Below, in pieces: positions 54,798-63,848 of a stretch of DNA of 64,000 nucleotides; positions within the stretch are counted from its first letter, which is position 1, and each line of letters begins with the position of its first letter. A program made the translations under genes and the position numbers. The notes under the pieces are model-generated. The model was not told the origin of the DNA. It ran no database searches and saw only the letters and a list, made by a program, of their open reading frames with translations. Source of the DNA: Chitinispirillales bacterium (lineage in GTDB: Bacteria > Fibrobacterota > Chitinivibrionia > Chitinivibrionales > Chitinispirillaceae). The stretch spans positions 124,001-188,000 of the forward strand of contig JAIRVB010000012.1 of NCBI GenBank assembly GCA_031254105.1. The letters are read 5' to 3'.

Positions 54798-55356
54798 AGC
54801 GAAAAACCAGCTTCCTCAAATAGCGTTGCAGCGCATCTTCCCGCACCGTACTCCCGCGAAGCCAATCCACTGCTCTTACGTAGGGAGCGGTCTCTGATCG
54901 TTCCGCCATATATATACCTACCCTTCACCTTTGCAAGGGTGATATCAGAGCGGCCTTTTAAATAGAGCGTATACCTTACTGTAGAAAGACTCAAACGGCA
55001 TGCCAGAGGTAGCAGGCTGATAGATTCGCAAAAAAGACCGGGTTTTAAAATTTCAATTTATAAATCTAAATGTTGACGTGATGCGAATATGGGATACACG
55101 AACACGAAGAACATTGATACGCGTGGTTTATCGGTGAGGTATGGACGTTTTGGGGGATGGCGCATCCTTAAAACGTGGGGCTTATAAAGACAGCCGCTTC
55201 GACTGTGCGCCTTTTTAGGGTGCGGGAGAACAGCATTACAAGGGATTGAAAAGACAATTACGAAATTTAGGATTATGCAATATTGTTTCGGAAACGAAAA
55301 AAACGGTTACTCGCGTCTTTGCTTTGCGCGCCGGCGTTTAGCGTGGTATATTAACC
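54798..55356. other. Intergenic region with inverted repeat and a gene fragment
   Basis: About 560 bases. An imperfect inverted repeat with TCTGAT and ATCAGA arms flanks an AT-rich core near 54885-54960. The piece at 55077-55187 reads as a C-terminal domain fragment. There is a loose hairpin around 55190-55230 (CAGCCGC, then GCGCC, then TTTTT). I see no complete gene. Confidence 0.4.
55077..55187 (+). pseudogene. Possible C-terminal fragment of an FISUMP-like surface protein
   Basis: The frame reads RDANMGYTNTKNIDTRG, then LSVRYGRFGGWRILKTWGL, stop, with no start codon. 'GLSVR' near the end recalls the C-terminus of FISUMP (Fibrobacter major paralogous) domains, though it is too short to be sure. 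If right it supports a Fibrobacterota origin for the window. Confidence 0.25.
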
Positions 55357-57825
55357 CTATCGCACTCCCAAAACCACTGACACCTTCACCCTCTCCCCAT
55401 CCGCGGTTCGGATTGCCCCTCTTGCCAAATATGTTCCCTCACCGACAGATCTGCCCTTATTATCTTTCAAATCCCACGAACCAACCACACGGCGGCGCTG
55501 GCTTGTACCTGGGCAAGCAAGTTGATTGATATTTGCGATATCATTAATACTGATTTTACGAACAAATTTGCCAGAAGAGCTGAAAATGGACAACGTACCG
55601 GATGATACAACCTTACCCTCCCAAAAAAAACGCACCGGCTGCTGTACGGGCGTTGCGCGCAACGCCCGCTCCCTTGACACAGGATTTTGGCCTGCGGTGA
55701 AACGGCCTGCCGTTGAATTACCCTGCGCAGTAACTGCCGGCTCCATAATATCAGGCTTGACATAAGGAATCAAACGCCCGCTGGGTGAAACAGAGGTAGT
55801 TGCGGCAAACTCCACAGTTACCGCCGCGTCTGCTGATACCGTAAGCGTATAGGTATTTGTTTGGTTGGCAATCGTTACGCCGTTTAGCTTCCACGCGCTT
55901 ACCCCGTAGCCCTCATCCGGGACAGCGGTAAAAACTACACCCTTGCCATGCTCTACAGATGCGCCGGAAGCTATTGAGAAACCATCAACAGCGGCAGCGA
56001 GCGTACCATTCGCGGCGGCGTGAAATGATACCGTGTGCGTTTCGGGTTCATTAGCAAGTTCACTGATAATTATCCCTGTAATCACTAAGTTTTGTTGGGA
56101 AGCGCCGCCGAGCCTGTATCTTCGCACCCCCGCCGCAAGGTGAGCTTCAATATCTTCATGGGTCGCGGTATGCGTCAGTGTAAAAGTTGCGTTTGCGGCG
56201 ACATTGACCTGCTGCAGTGCGGCTGCATTAGTTCCCGCACCGGAATCTCCCGTAACAGCATTGATAAATATATTGTGAGCTCCAGCGTTAGCCGTTGAAA
56301 CACTGCCGGTAAACGCGAACCTGTATGAGTGATTCGGTTTCGCGGACAATTGGGGTAACCGGATATCAACCCCCTGTGAAGTTCCTCCTCTGCTGGCAAT
56401 GGTGATTGTTCGCGGAACGGTTGTCATATTTACTGTGCGCGTACCGCTGTTGCTTCCCAGAAGCGTGTGAGTGCTGTTGCCTGCCGATCCTGTTCCGGCA
56501 AAAAGAGATAAGTTGGAATCACTCTGCATATTGTAAATCTGGCCCGCTGGTTGGACGCCGAAAGGCTGAGTGTACAAAACGCCGTAGTTTGAATGTCCGA
56601 CTACGGCTCTCACGTAGCTTTTTATGGAGCTTTGATATGCTGCTAAATCGAGGGCTGCTCCCGTATGAATCCTTTTGCCGTCTGAGTACCACCTGATAAA
56701 TTCGTGATTGCCGGCGTTTATGGTGATGACGCTGCCGCTCACAGTTATGCTTCTTATTTCCGGTACAGGCAGGTTAAGCACAGCTCCTGTGCGGGAGACG
56801 TTGCTGCTGCCGTTTATATCATCCGGCAGGATGGCGCCCGAAAAGATACTGTACTGGCGGTCTACACGGGAAAACGCGAAAAACGCGCCCAATTCTTTGG
56901 AACGCTTTACTTCAGGCAAACTCAGCTCCGGCATCAGCATGATGTTGTAGGAAAAACCGACTGAGCTGTTGCTGTGGGAATCGTCATCTGAGAAGCCCCA
57001 AACCGGCCGGCTTTCAGGCATAGTTTGTGAAAGTATATTATCCCAAAGCACTCTGTCTCCCTGACTTTCATTGTCAAACTCATTGATAATTTCCATCCCG
57101 ATAATGTTCGGATGGGTCCTGAACAGGTTTACATAAGGTATATAAATCGAGGCTGTGTTGGAAATTTTTTCGGCTTCATTCCAAGGTGTGCGGGGAACTG
57201 TGTCACTAATAACAAACGATGCTCCTGTATTGCGGCCAATGTGGTTAAGACGGGCAAAGCCTGTACCTTCCGCGGCAAGCCTGTTAGCTAAAGCGGATAC
57301 CTGCTCATTTGCGGATGTAGCGGGCCATTGGTTAATACTTGCGATATTTGACCAGCAGGTATTAACGTGGTGGGTGCTTCTTGGTCCTGTTGCCGTAGAT
57401 ACCCTTAAACTGGAATGTTCGTTGGTGCCGGGTATAAAAATCATACCGCCTTGTCCGCCGGGTCTGCCCTGACCCGCTTGCATTTGGGTGATTCTCTCAG
57501 GGGTCATCGCTCCCGTGGCTACTTGGTCGGGCGTGGCGGTGGTATAATTATGATCCGCAAAAGCAACGATATTGAAACCCAATTCGTAGTGCCGCTCTGC
57601 CGACGCGGAAGTAGTGTTGTACCCATCAGAATTGGTGGTATGGGCGTGGAGCGCGGCTTTGTATTGGCTGTAAGTATTCCAATTTACATGTGTGTACGGG
57701 TTGGTAATAGTGAACGCGGCTGAAGATTTTGATAATAGCTGCGGATATTCCGAAACCGCCATCGCGGGAGTAATGTTCAGTATTATCACAAATGCGGTAA
57801 ATAGTGAAAACGTTCGCTGCTTCAT
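55357..57825 (-). CDS. Secreted PHP-domain protein with InlB-like and FlgD-Ig-like C-terminal modules
   Basis: The 822-aa product has a signal peptide (about 1-23), then a PHP-type metal-binding domain (about 50-345) with 'KAALHAHTTNSDG', 'FNIVAFADHNYT', 'GTNEHSS', 'GFARLNHIGRNTG' and 'GFSDDDSHS', which gives the His/Asp/Glu set of PHP phosphoesterases. Beyond it come a carbohydrate-binding-like region (about 430-610), an InlB-like repeat ('THTVSFHAAANGTLAAAVDGF', 'FTAVPDEGYGVSAWKLNG') and a C-terminal FlgD-Ig-like module (about 735-822, 'WDLKDNKGRSVGEGTYLARGA'). It is probably secreted and attached to the cell or polymer. Substrate unknown. GGAG lies seven bases before ATG 57825. Confidence 0.85.
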   Translation of the reverse strand: MKQRTFSLFTAFVIILNITPAMAVSEYPQLLSKSSAAFTITNPYTHVNWNTYSQYKAALHAHTTNSDGYNTTSASAERHYELGFNIVAFADHNYTTATPDQVATGAMTPERITQMQAGQGRPGGQGGMIFIPGTNEHSSLRVSTATGPRSTHHVNTCWSNIASINQWPATSANEQVSALANRLAAEGTGFARLNHIGRNTGASFVISDTVPRTPWNEAEKISNTASIYIPYVNLFRTHPNIIGMEIINEFDNESQGDRVLWDNILSQTMPESRPVWGFSDDDSHSNSSVGFSYNIMLMPELSLPEVKRSKELGAFFAFSRVDRQYSIFSGAILPDDINGSSNVSRTGAVLNLPVPEIRSITVSGSVITINAGNHEFIRWYSDGKRIHTGAALDLAAYQSSIKSYVRAVVGHSNYGVLYTQPFGVQPAGQIYNMQSDSNLSLFAGTGSAGNSTHTLLGSNSGTRTVNMTTVPRTITIASRGGTSQGVDIRLPQLSAKPNHSYRFAFTGSVSTANAGAHNIFINAVTGDSGAGTNAAALQQVNVAANATFTLTHTATHEDIEAHLAAGVRRYRLGGASQQNLVITGIIISELANEPETHTVSFHAAANGTLAAAVDGFSIASGASVEHGKGVVFTAVPDEGYGVSAWKLNGVTIANQTNTYTLTVSADAAVTVEFAATTSVSPSGRLIPYVKPDIMEPAVTAQGNSTAGRFTAGQNPVSRERALRATPVQQPVRFFWEGKVVSSGTLSIFSSSGKFVRKISINDIANINQLACPGTSQRRRVVGSWDLKDNKGRSVGEGTYLARGAIRTADGERVKVSVVLGVR

Positions 57826-58113
57826 TGACAGGCTCCAAGTAAAAGTTACATTTATCTGCCCTTCGTATACTTAACTCAGCCATAACCGTTCATTATGGTT
57901 TTCCAATGTCATGTAAAAATCATTTAACATAATACGATCATGCTGTTTGTACGGATATTATTCAACAATACCTGTTTATCTTATGCAAATGAGATTTACA
58001 GAGTGCTGATTTATATACTCATTGTAATATAGATCACTTAGGAAAGGTACAAATATTTAAATCAATAGTAAAAGATATGAATAGCGCGGGGAGCTGTTTA
58101 GGCCGTTAAGGAG

Positions 58114-58551
58114 TCAAAATGATCCGGAAAGACTCAGCGGAAAAATATTTCTTAGGATAAAAATACCTATGACCAACAATAAAACAGGCAGGGCGGATTT
58201 AGGTGAAGACAGCAATGATGGAATGTGCCTTCCGGATACCGCGCGCGTCATATAGATAGCGCATAAATAAAGAAGAATCGGTATAACAAATAAAAACAGA
58301 AACGGATTATAGAGAAACGCGCCCCAAAAATCAAATGCCCCCAGTCGTTCAAACGCGCGCGCGGTTCCGCATCCGGGACAGTATAACCCTGTAATTTTTG
58401 TCAATATACAAACCGGATAAAACTGTTTTGTCCACGATGGCGCGAAACTCAATAACAGCGGAATTAAAAAAAGAGCCGGGCCGAAAGAAGCAGCTTTAAT
58501 CAATTCTAATTTGCGTTGCGTTGGGGTAAGCTCCGGCTTGAACTCACCCAT
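58114..58551 (-). CDS. DUF2752 membrane protein
   Basis: The 145-aa product has three membrane segments and the motif 'GLYCPGCGTARAFERLGAFDF', which is diagnostic of DUF2752. Function is unknown. It is often found beside CD225/dispanin proteins, as here: the upstream gene overlaps its start by 8 bp, so translation is coupled. A C-P-G-C-G motif at the membrane edge may bind metal. Confidence 0.85.
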   Translation of the reverse strand: MGEFKPELTPTQRKLELIKAASFGPALFLIPLLLSFAPSWTKQFYPVCILTKITGLYCPGCGTARAFERLGAFDFWGAFLYNPFLFLFVIPILLYLCAIYMTRAVSGRHIPSLLSSPKSALPVLLLVIGIFILRNIFPLSLSGSF

Positions 58552-58957
58552 TAATAAAACCCGAAATTACCTGAAAAAAGAGCTGATAAAAAATAAGCCA
58601 GAAAATTTGCATTACGATTCCTACACCTATAGCCAAATTTCCCCAAAGGTTTGCTTTTTTACTTGCTTCGGAGGCTGCTTCATAATTTTTCATCCGTAAA
58701 TATGGCTGGACTTGCGCGGCAAATACAATCGCGGCAATCCCCAAAGGAATGCAGCAGCACGCTGTCGAAATAACCGCTTTTACCAGATGAGATTCGATGT
58801 TTATAACAGGTTGATTTACAGGCGCGCTTACCTGAGGTTCGACAGGGGTAACATGTGTTTGCGAATTATCGCCGACTGCGGGTAAAGCGGCGCCGCAATT
58901 TGTACAGTGATTCGCCGCGTCAGGGTGATTCATTTCGCAATTTTGACAGTATTTCAT
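58544..58957 (-). CDS. Zinc-ribbon CD225/dispanin-like membrane protein
   Basis: The 137-aa product begins with a zinc-ribbon pair ('MKYCQNCEMNHPDAANHCTNCGAALP'), a Pro/Val-rich linker, then two membrane segments with 'STACCCIPLGIAAIVFAAQVQPYLRMKNYEAASEASKKANLW', the dispanin (CD225) core. The family includes the interferon-induced IFITM proteins of animals, but the bacterial role is not known. It overlaps the DUF2752 gene by 8 bp. Confidence 0.85.
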   Translation of the reverse strand: MKYCQNCEMNHPDAANHCTNCGAALPAVGDNSQTHVTPVEPQVSAPVNQPVINIESHLVKAVISTACCCIPLGIAAIVFAAQVQPYLRMKNYEAASEASKKANLWGNLAIGVGIVMQIFWLIFYQLFFQVISGFING

Positions 58958-59328
58958 TTTATAATCCCGTGATTTCTGTTAGCTAAAACTTGGTATTAAT
59001 ATAGTTTATGCAGAAGACGGTGTAGAAATGCAGAAATAACAATTCAGACCGGGTTTATCATGCCGTAAGGCAATGTAGAAATATAAGATAAACCGAATAA
59101 AGCGGTAAAATGTGAAACCTATTTGTTTCTGCGGAAATCAGCTTCGTGTTTTGATTTCTGCATTCTGATATTTGATTTCTGTATTGATTTTTTTCTTCCC
59201 ATTCCACGTGACATTAATTTAGATTATTTTTAGTTACATCTCCTTTCTTCTCTGTCCGTAGTTTCATCAGTTTTCATCTCAGAAACAGCTTCATAAACAA
59301 AACACCTATTTTTTAAAAGGGGAATGGT
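58958..59328. repeat. Intergenic region with TGCAGAAATAA-type element
   Basis: About 370 bases. The left part has AAATGCAGAAATAACAA (59027), and the right part TTTGATTTCTGCATTCTGA, then TTTGATTTCTGTATT (59152-59188), so a long imperfect inverted repeat spans about 59000-59190. No gene is visible. Promoters for the flanking divergent genes probably lie at its edges. Confidence 0.6.
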
Positions 59329-60591
59329 ATGTTACGCCGTAATCATTATGTTGTTTTCGGGATAACCTTGTCTTTTTTAGCAATTTCTTTTTCCTGCGGA
59401 AAAACCTCGGCTCCGACAGATGTTGAGAGTCATGGAACACTTGAAGTCAGAGCCCGTGTTCTCACTCAATCGCTTAGTAAACAAACCGCTTTAGCTCAAA
59501 CCATAGCCGAAAATCTCGTTGTAGAGATAAGCGGAGATGATATGGCTACTATTCAGATTGTACGCAAGCTTGATTTTTCCAGACCGGCTCTCAACGATAC
59601 GCTTACGAAAATACCTGTTGGAAAAAACCGCAGGATCTCTGTATGGGCGCTCAGCCGTGATGGCGCAATTACTCACATCGACTCGCTCGAACACCACGTA
59701 GTAAACATCGAACTGGGAAAAGTCAGCTACATTATCACAACCCTTATCCCCGCTGCCGGATCGATCTATCTGCAATTAGCCGGACTTGGCACAAACGCCG
59801 ATTCCATTCACGCAATTTTTACCTCCTTTGATGAAAATTTCACAGCTAAAACTTCTGTCAAAAGAGCCTCTAAAACATTTGTCAGTCTTGACAATATTCC
59901 TCATCTTACAGCAGGACATCTTTCGGTAACTATTAAAGATGTTTTTGGCGACACTCTTTATATTGCAGGTAAAGAACTGATTTTTAACGCGCGCAGCGAC
60001 AACAGTATCGATTTACAATTTACAGAAAACGGCGGCAATGCGGCGATGGATATTTCTATTTACGAACCCGGTGTAACTGTAGGCTCTTATGATTTCGGTT
60101 CGCAAACTTCATCAGTAACAGAGAGCGGAGAACTTATTATCAGTGAAGTTATGTGGAACGCAAGCGATTCTAACTATATAGAACTGTATAACACTACAAA
60201 TGATACTCTTTTTTATGATACTTTGACAACAGATATTGACGGCGTTGTGCGGCACTTCACTCATGTACAAGTATTGCCGCACGGGTTTCTTGTAATCGGA
60301 CGCATGAATTTACCGCATTTAGACTTATATACGCCAACAACCGGAGGGCTCCCTATAACCTCCACAGGAAACTGGATAACAATCAAACGTAAAGACGGTA
60401 CTGTTATTAACAGGGTAATCTGCGCAGGCTCGAACAGAAGCACCGGCTGGCCTCAGGTATCGGGAAAACGATCAGTAGAGTTGGCGCGGGATAAATACAA
60501 CGCGGCTGATAATAAGTTCGGCAAACACTGGAGCGTTGCAAGCCAGCGCGTCAGCGCAGATTTAAACCAGTACGGTACGCCGGGATTTTAA
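59329..60591 (+). CDS. Lipoprotein with lamin-tail domain
   Basis: The 420-aa product has a lipoprotein-type signal peptide ('GITLSFLAISFSCGK'), a beta-sandwich N-terminal region (about 35-245, Ig-like) and a lamin-tail domain (about 265-420) with 'GELIISEVMWNASDSNYIELYNTT', 'VLPHGFLVIGRMNL', 'SVELARDKYNAADNKFG'. Lamin-tail domains are common in surface and secreted proteins of FCB bacteria. GGGG lies six bases before ATG 59329. It is convergent with valS. The role is probably structural or carbohydrate related. Confidence 0.8.
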   Translation: MLRRNHYVVFGITLSFLAISFSCGKTSAPTDVESHGTLEVRARVLTQSLSKQTALAQTIAENLVVEISGDDMATIQIVRKLDFSRPALNDTLTKIPVGKNRRISVWALSRDGAITHIDSLEHHVVNIELGKVSYIITTLIPAAGSIYLQLAGLGTNADSIHAIFTSFDENFTAKTSVKRASKTFVSLDNIPHLTAGHLSVTIKDVFGDTLYIAGKELIFNARSDNSIDLQFTENGGNAAMDISIYEPGVTVGSYDFGSQTSSVTESGELIISEVMWNASDSNYIELYNTTNDTLFYDTLTTDIDGVVRHFTHVQVLPHGFLVIGRMNLPHLDLYTPTTGGLPITSTGNWITIKRKDGTVINRVICAGSNRSTGWPQVSGKRSVELARDKYNAADNKFGKHWSVASQRVSADLNQYGTPGF

Positions 60592-60627
60592 TCTCAACCG
60601 GTCTAATTGCGGATGTAACTAAAGGCT

Positions 60628-60658
60628 GCATCATCCCCGCAAAGGCGCGGGGTGATGC
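60628..60658. terminator. Hairpin between convergent lamin-tail gene and valS
   Basis: GCATCATCCCCGC (60628) and GCGGGGTGATGC (60647) flank AAAGGC. The stem is strong, and a hairpin between two convergent genes fits bidirectional termination. There is a short T-rich run on one side only. Confidence 0.55.
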
Positions 60659-60674
60659 CATTCTTCGCCGTATA

Positions 60675-63338
60675 TTATTCATTCATTAAGTTAGAGAGCG
60701 CTTTTCCAGTTTTCTCCAGGTTAACAAGAAGCCCCTGATATTTTTCTCTCTCTTTTTCAATAACATCCGCCGGAGCGCGCGATACGAAATTTTCGCTTTC
60801 CAACCGTTTTTTTGTGCTTTCAACTAAACCTTTAAGACGGTTGGCCTCTTTTGTCAGACGCTCAATTTCTACATTTTTATCAATAAGCCCTTCGAGGCTG
60901 AAGAATATCTGATTGCCTCTGACTACAGCTGTTCCGGCAAAGCCGGGCTTCCGCGCGTTCTCATCAACTGTTATTCCGGAGAGTTTGGCGAATTGACTGA
61001 TAGCCGCGCTTTGAGAAGCGAGCCACTGACCGCTTTCGCTGTCTGCCGGAATAATAACAGCGGTTCCTGTTTTATCGGGCGGTACGTTATTCTCAGCGCG
61101 GATGGTGCGCAGGGCGGTGATACAATTTTTAAGAAGATCAAACTTGTTTTCTATGGATTCGTTTACAAGTGATTCGTCATATTCAGGATAGGAAGCAAGC
61201 ATTATTGATTCTGAATTTAGTAAATTTTCAAAAGACATTTTACTTCGAAGATGGCTCCAGATCTCCTCTGTGATAAAAGGCATAATCGGGTGCAGGAGTT
61301 TTAAAATAGACGCAAGCGCGTAACCGCACAACGACAACGCGTCATTTCTACGTACAAGATCATCCTGTTGATAGAAATCAGCCTTTTTGGCCTCTAAGTA
61401 CCAGTCACAAAACTCCCGCCACGCGAAATCATAAATTGTGTGACAGGCTTCATTAAAGCGGAAGGAGCTTATCGACTCATCCATAGCTCTGGCCGCGTGC
61501 TGAAGCTTTGACAGAATCCAGCTGTCCTCCGCTTTGAGCCGTTCTTTAGGAGGGAGCGTGTCAAAAGAGATTGGTTCCGCAATATTACTGATAAGAAAAC
61601 GGGAAGCGTTCCACAGTTTATTCGCGAAATTGCGCCCGATGTCGAAAGTGTCTTTACCTAAAAACACATCGGCCCCCTGAGCGGTGATCATAAACATCGA
61701 GAAACGCAGCGCATCGGCTCCGTAAACCGGTATAATCTCAAGCGGGTCAATCGAGTTGCCTAACGATTTACTCATCTTGCGGCCCGACTTGTCACGCACG
61801 GTTCCGTGCAGAATTACATCGGTAAATGGAAGCTTTCCGGTAAAGTGATACCCTGCCATTATCATACGCGCTACCCAGAAGAAAAGAATTTCGGGCGCTG
61901 TCGCGAGAGCATCGGTCGGATAAAACTTTTTCATAAAATCATTCTCCTGCGGCCAGCCCATCGTCGAAAAAGGCCAGAGCCACGAAGAAAACCATGTGTC
62001 AAGCACATCGTTGTCCTGCTCAAGTTTAGATGATAAGCACTTCGGGCAAGCCGCCGGTGTTTCTTCACTTACTATAATTTCTCCGCACCCGCAGTACCAA
62101 ACCGGAATACGGTGGCCCCACCAGATCTGGCGCGATATGCACCAGTCCCTTATGTTTTCCATCCAGTCAATGTACGTCTTTTTCCATCTTGCCGGATAGA
62201 AACGCACTTCATCATTGACAGCCGCTTTGAGCGCAGGTTCAGCCAGAGGTTTCATCCTGACAAACCATTGATCGGAGTAGTAAGGCTCCACGACAGTATG
62301 GCAGCGGTAACAGTGTCCTACTGAGTGAGTATGCTCCTCAATTTTTTCAACCAAATCAAGCGCGATAAGATCTTCGGTCAGCGCTTTGCGGCAGGCGAAG
62401 CGATCCATACCCTTATACTTTTCAGGGATATCGCCGCTCATATGCGCGGTTTCATCCATAACTGCAATCGGCTCAAGGTTATGGCGTTGACCCATACCAA
62501 AGTCATTAGGGTCATGCGCGGGCGTTACCTTTACAGCTCCGGTGCCAAACTCCCTGTCAACGAAGTTATCTTCTATAAAAGGTATCTCCCGGTTCGCTAA
62601 AGGCAGCCTGATTTTTTTCTGCTTAAGAGCTTTGTAACGCTCATCAGCGGGATTAACGGCGACAGCCGCGTCGCCAAGCATAGTCTCCGGACGGGTGGTA
62701 GCCACTACGACGTATCCGCTTCCATCGGCATAAGGGTAGCGAAGATGGTAAAGTTTACTGCCGATCTCTTTGTGCTCCGCCTCCTCATCGGACAGAGCGG
62801 TTTGACAGCGGGGACACCAGTTTATTATATATTTACCTTTGTAAATTAGTCCTTCATTGTAAAGCTGGACAAATACTTTTCTTACAGCCAAAGAGAGCCC
62901 TTCATCCATTGTAAAGCGTTCCCTGCTCCAGTCGCAGGAGGATCCAAGTTTTTTAAGCTGATTTGTGATAGTAGCGTGATATTCCTCTTTCCATTTCCAC
63001 ACCTCTTTCAAAAACGTTTCCCTGCCGAGACTGTGACGGTTTTTGTTCTCCTTCGCGAGACGGCGCTCCACAACGTTTTGAGTAGCTATGCCGGCGTGAT
63101 CGGTGCCCGGCATCCACATAACCTCAAACCCTTTCATCCGTTTGTGGCGAATTAAAATATCCTGCAGCGTATTATTCAGCGCGTGCCCCATGTGAAGCAC
63201 ACCCGTTACATTTGGCGGAGGTATAACGATAGAATATTTTTGTTTGGAGGAGTTTTCATCCGCGCGGAAATAATTACGCTCCATCCAATGAGCGTACCAG
63301 CGGTCTTCAACAATCGAGGGATCGTACTGTTTTTCCAT
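60675..63338 (-). CDS. valS: Valyl-tRNA synthetase
   Basis: ValS charges tRNA-Val. The product (887 aa) has the HIGH motif 'NVTGVLHMGHALN', the 'WMPGTDHAGIATQ' segment, the zinc-type 'INWCPRCQTALSDEE', an editing domain ('TTRPETMLGDAAVAVNPADER') and the KMSKS loop 'SGRKMSKSLGNSIDP'. The C-terminal coiled coil ('RLTKEANRLKGLVESTKKRLESE') is typical of ValS. I use ATG 63338, whose product starts MEKQYDPSIVEDRWY, as in known ValS. The upstream TTG (63353) is less likely. Confidence 0.96.
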   Translation of the reverse strand: MEKQYDPSIVEDRWYAHWMERNYFRADENSSKQKYSIVIPPPNVTGVLHMGHALNNTLQDILIRHKRMKGFEVMWMPGTDHAGIATQNVVERRLAKENKNRHSLGRETFLKEVWKWKEEYHATITNQLKKLGSSCDWSRERFTMDEGLSLAVRKVFVQLYNEGLIYKGKYIINWCPRCQTALSDEEAEHKEIGSKLYHLRYPYADGSGYVVVATTRPETMLGDAAVAVNPADERYKALKQKKIRLPLANREIPFIEDNFVDREFGTGAVKVTPAHDPNDFGMGQRHNLEPIAVMDETAHMSGDIPEKYKGMDRFACRKALTEDLIALDLVEKIEEHTHSVGHCYRCHTVVEPYYSDQWFVRMKPLAEPALKAAVNDEVRFYPARWKKTYIDWMENIRDWCISRQIWWGHRIPVWYCGCGEIIVSEETPAACPKCLSSKLEQDNDVLDTWFSSWLWPFSTMGWPQENDFMKKFYPTDALATAPEILFFWVARMIMAGYHFTGKLPFTDVILHGTVRDKSGRKMSKSLGNSIDPLEIIPVYGADALRFSMFMITAQGADVFLGKDTFDIGRNFANKLWNASRFLISNIAEPISFDTLPPKERLKAEDSWILSKLQHAARAMDESISSFRFNEACHTIYDFAWREFCDWYLEAKKADFYQQDDLVRRNDALSLCGYALASILKLLHPIMPFITEEIWSHLRSKMSFENLLNSESIMLASYPEYDESLVNESIENKFDLLKNCITALRTIRAENNVPPDKTGTAVIIPADSESGQWLASQSAAISQFAKLSGITVDENARKPGFAGTAVVRGNQIFFSLEGLIDKNVEIERLTKEANRLKGLVESTKKRLESENFVSRAPADVIEKEREKYQGLLVNLEKTGKALSNLMNE

Positions 63339-63477
63339 GTATAAAATCCACAAAGTAAAATGGTTGAACTACGCGTTTATTTTTAGTTTTGATAAAATAC
63401 TATAAAACATGGGGGCATATCATTGAATTTCGTCGAGCTAATGTAAATATTAAACTGACAAAACCGAATTTTGTTTT

Positions 63478-63561
63478 TTAAGGTATGATGTCCGGATCGC
63501 TTTCATGTTCACCATCAGTAGCAAAACCATTTCTACCCATGTAAATATATTCAGCGGCCAT
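63478..63561 (-). CDS. Very small ORF downstream of frameshifted gene
   Basis: An ATG 8 bp after the neighbouring stop opens a 27-aa frame (MAAEYIYMGRNGFATDGEHE, then SDPDIIP). It is acidic at the end. I recognise nothing and there is no ribosome site beyond the local AT-rich sequence. It could be the start of a truncated gene. Confidence 0.2.
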   Translation of the reverse strand: MAAEYIYMGRNGFATDGEHESDPDIIP

Positions 63562-63568
63562 AAGTATC

Positions 63569-63804
63569 TTAATTGTTAAGCCAGCCAGGTCCATATTCCG
63601 CTTCCGCCTCAGAAAGGTTCCAACCGCTTTTAATCAAAAATTCCGCACTTAAATATTCTTTAGCGAATTTAGCAAGATACGGAGTCATAGGGATGGATTT
63701 TGAAATCCGCTCATATTCCGCTATGTTCCCCTTTTTTTTCTCCTCAATGGCTTTAGCTCCAACCTTAAGCTTCTCGTGTAGAGTCCAAATTTTTTTTCCT
63801 GCAT
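63569..63804 (-). pseudogene. Small gene with a frameshift in a poly-A tract
   Basis: A strong ribosome site (GGAGGAGAGG) precedes ATG 63804, but that ATG opens only MQEKKFGLY and 18 more residues before a stop. In the next frame, after a run of eight A (63790-63797), the peptide continues KIWTLHEKLKVGAKAIEEKK, then KGNIAEYERISKSIPMTPYL and SGWNLSEAEAEYGPGWLNN. One extra A would join the two into a 78-aa protein. The run may slip during replication or transcription, or be a sequencing error. Family not recognised. A small antitoxin-like role is only a guess. Confidence 0.45.
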
Positions 63805-63822
63805 AGCCTCTCCTCCACATTT

Positions 63823-63848
63823 GTACGGGCAGCCCTCGCGGCTGCCTT
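63823..63848. repeat. REP-like palindrome, single copy
   Basis: GTACGGGCAGCC and GGCTGCC flank CTCGC. It lies upstream of the frameshifted small gene and matches the core of the 4.3-kb cluster. Confidence 0.65.

Noticed and set aside
54794-54994. 66-aa minus-strand frame ending at the start of the protease-TolB gene
   Set aside because: The sequence is repeat-like and basic, with no family. Its ATGA overlap with the next start looks accidental.
57826-58113. Small RNA or gene between the PHP and DUF2752 genes
   Set aside because: AT-rich, no hairpin with a U tract and no coding frame.
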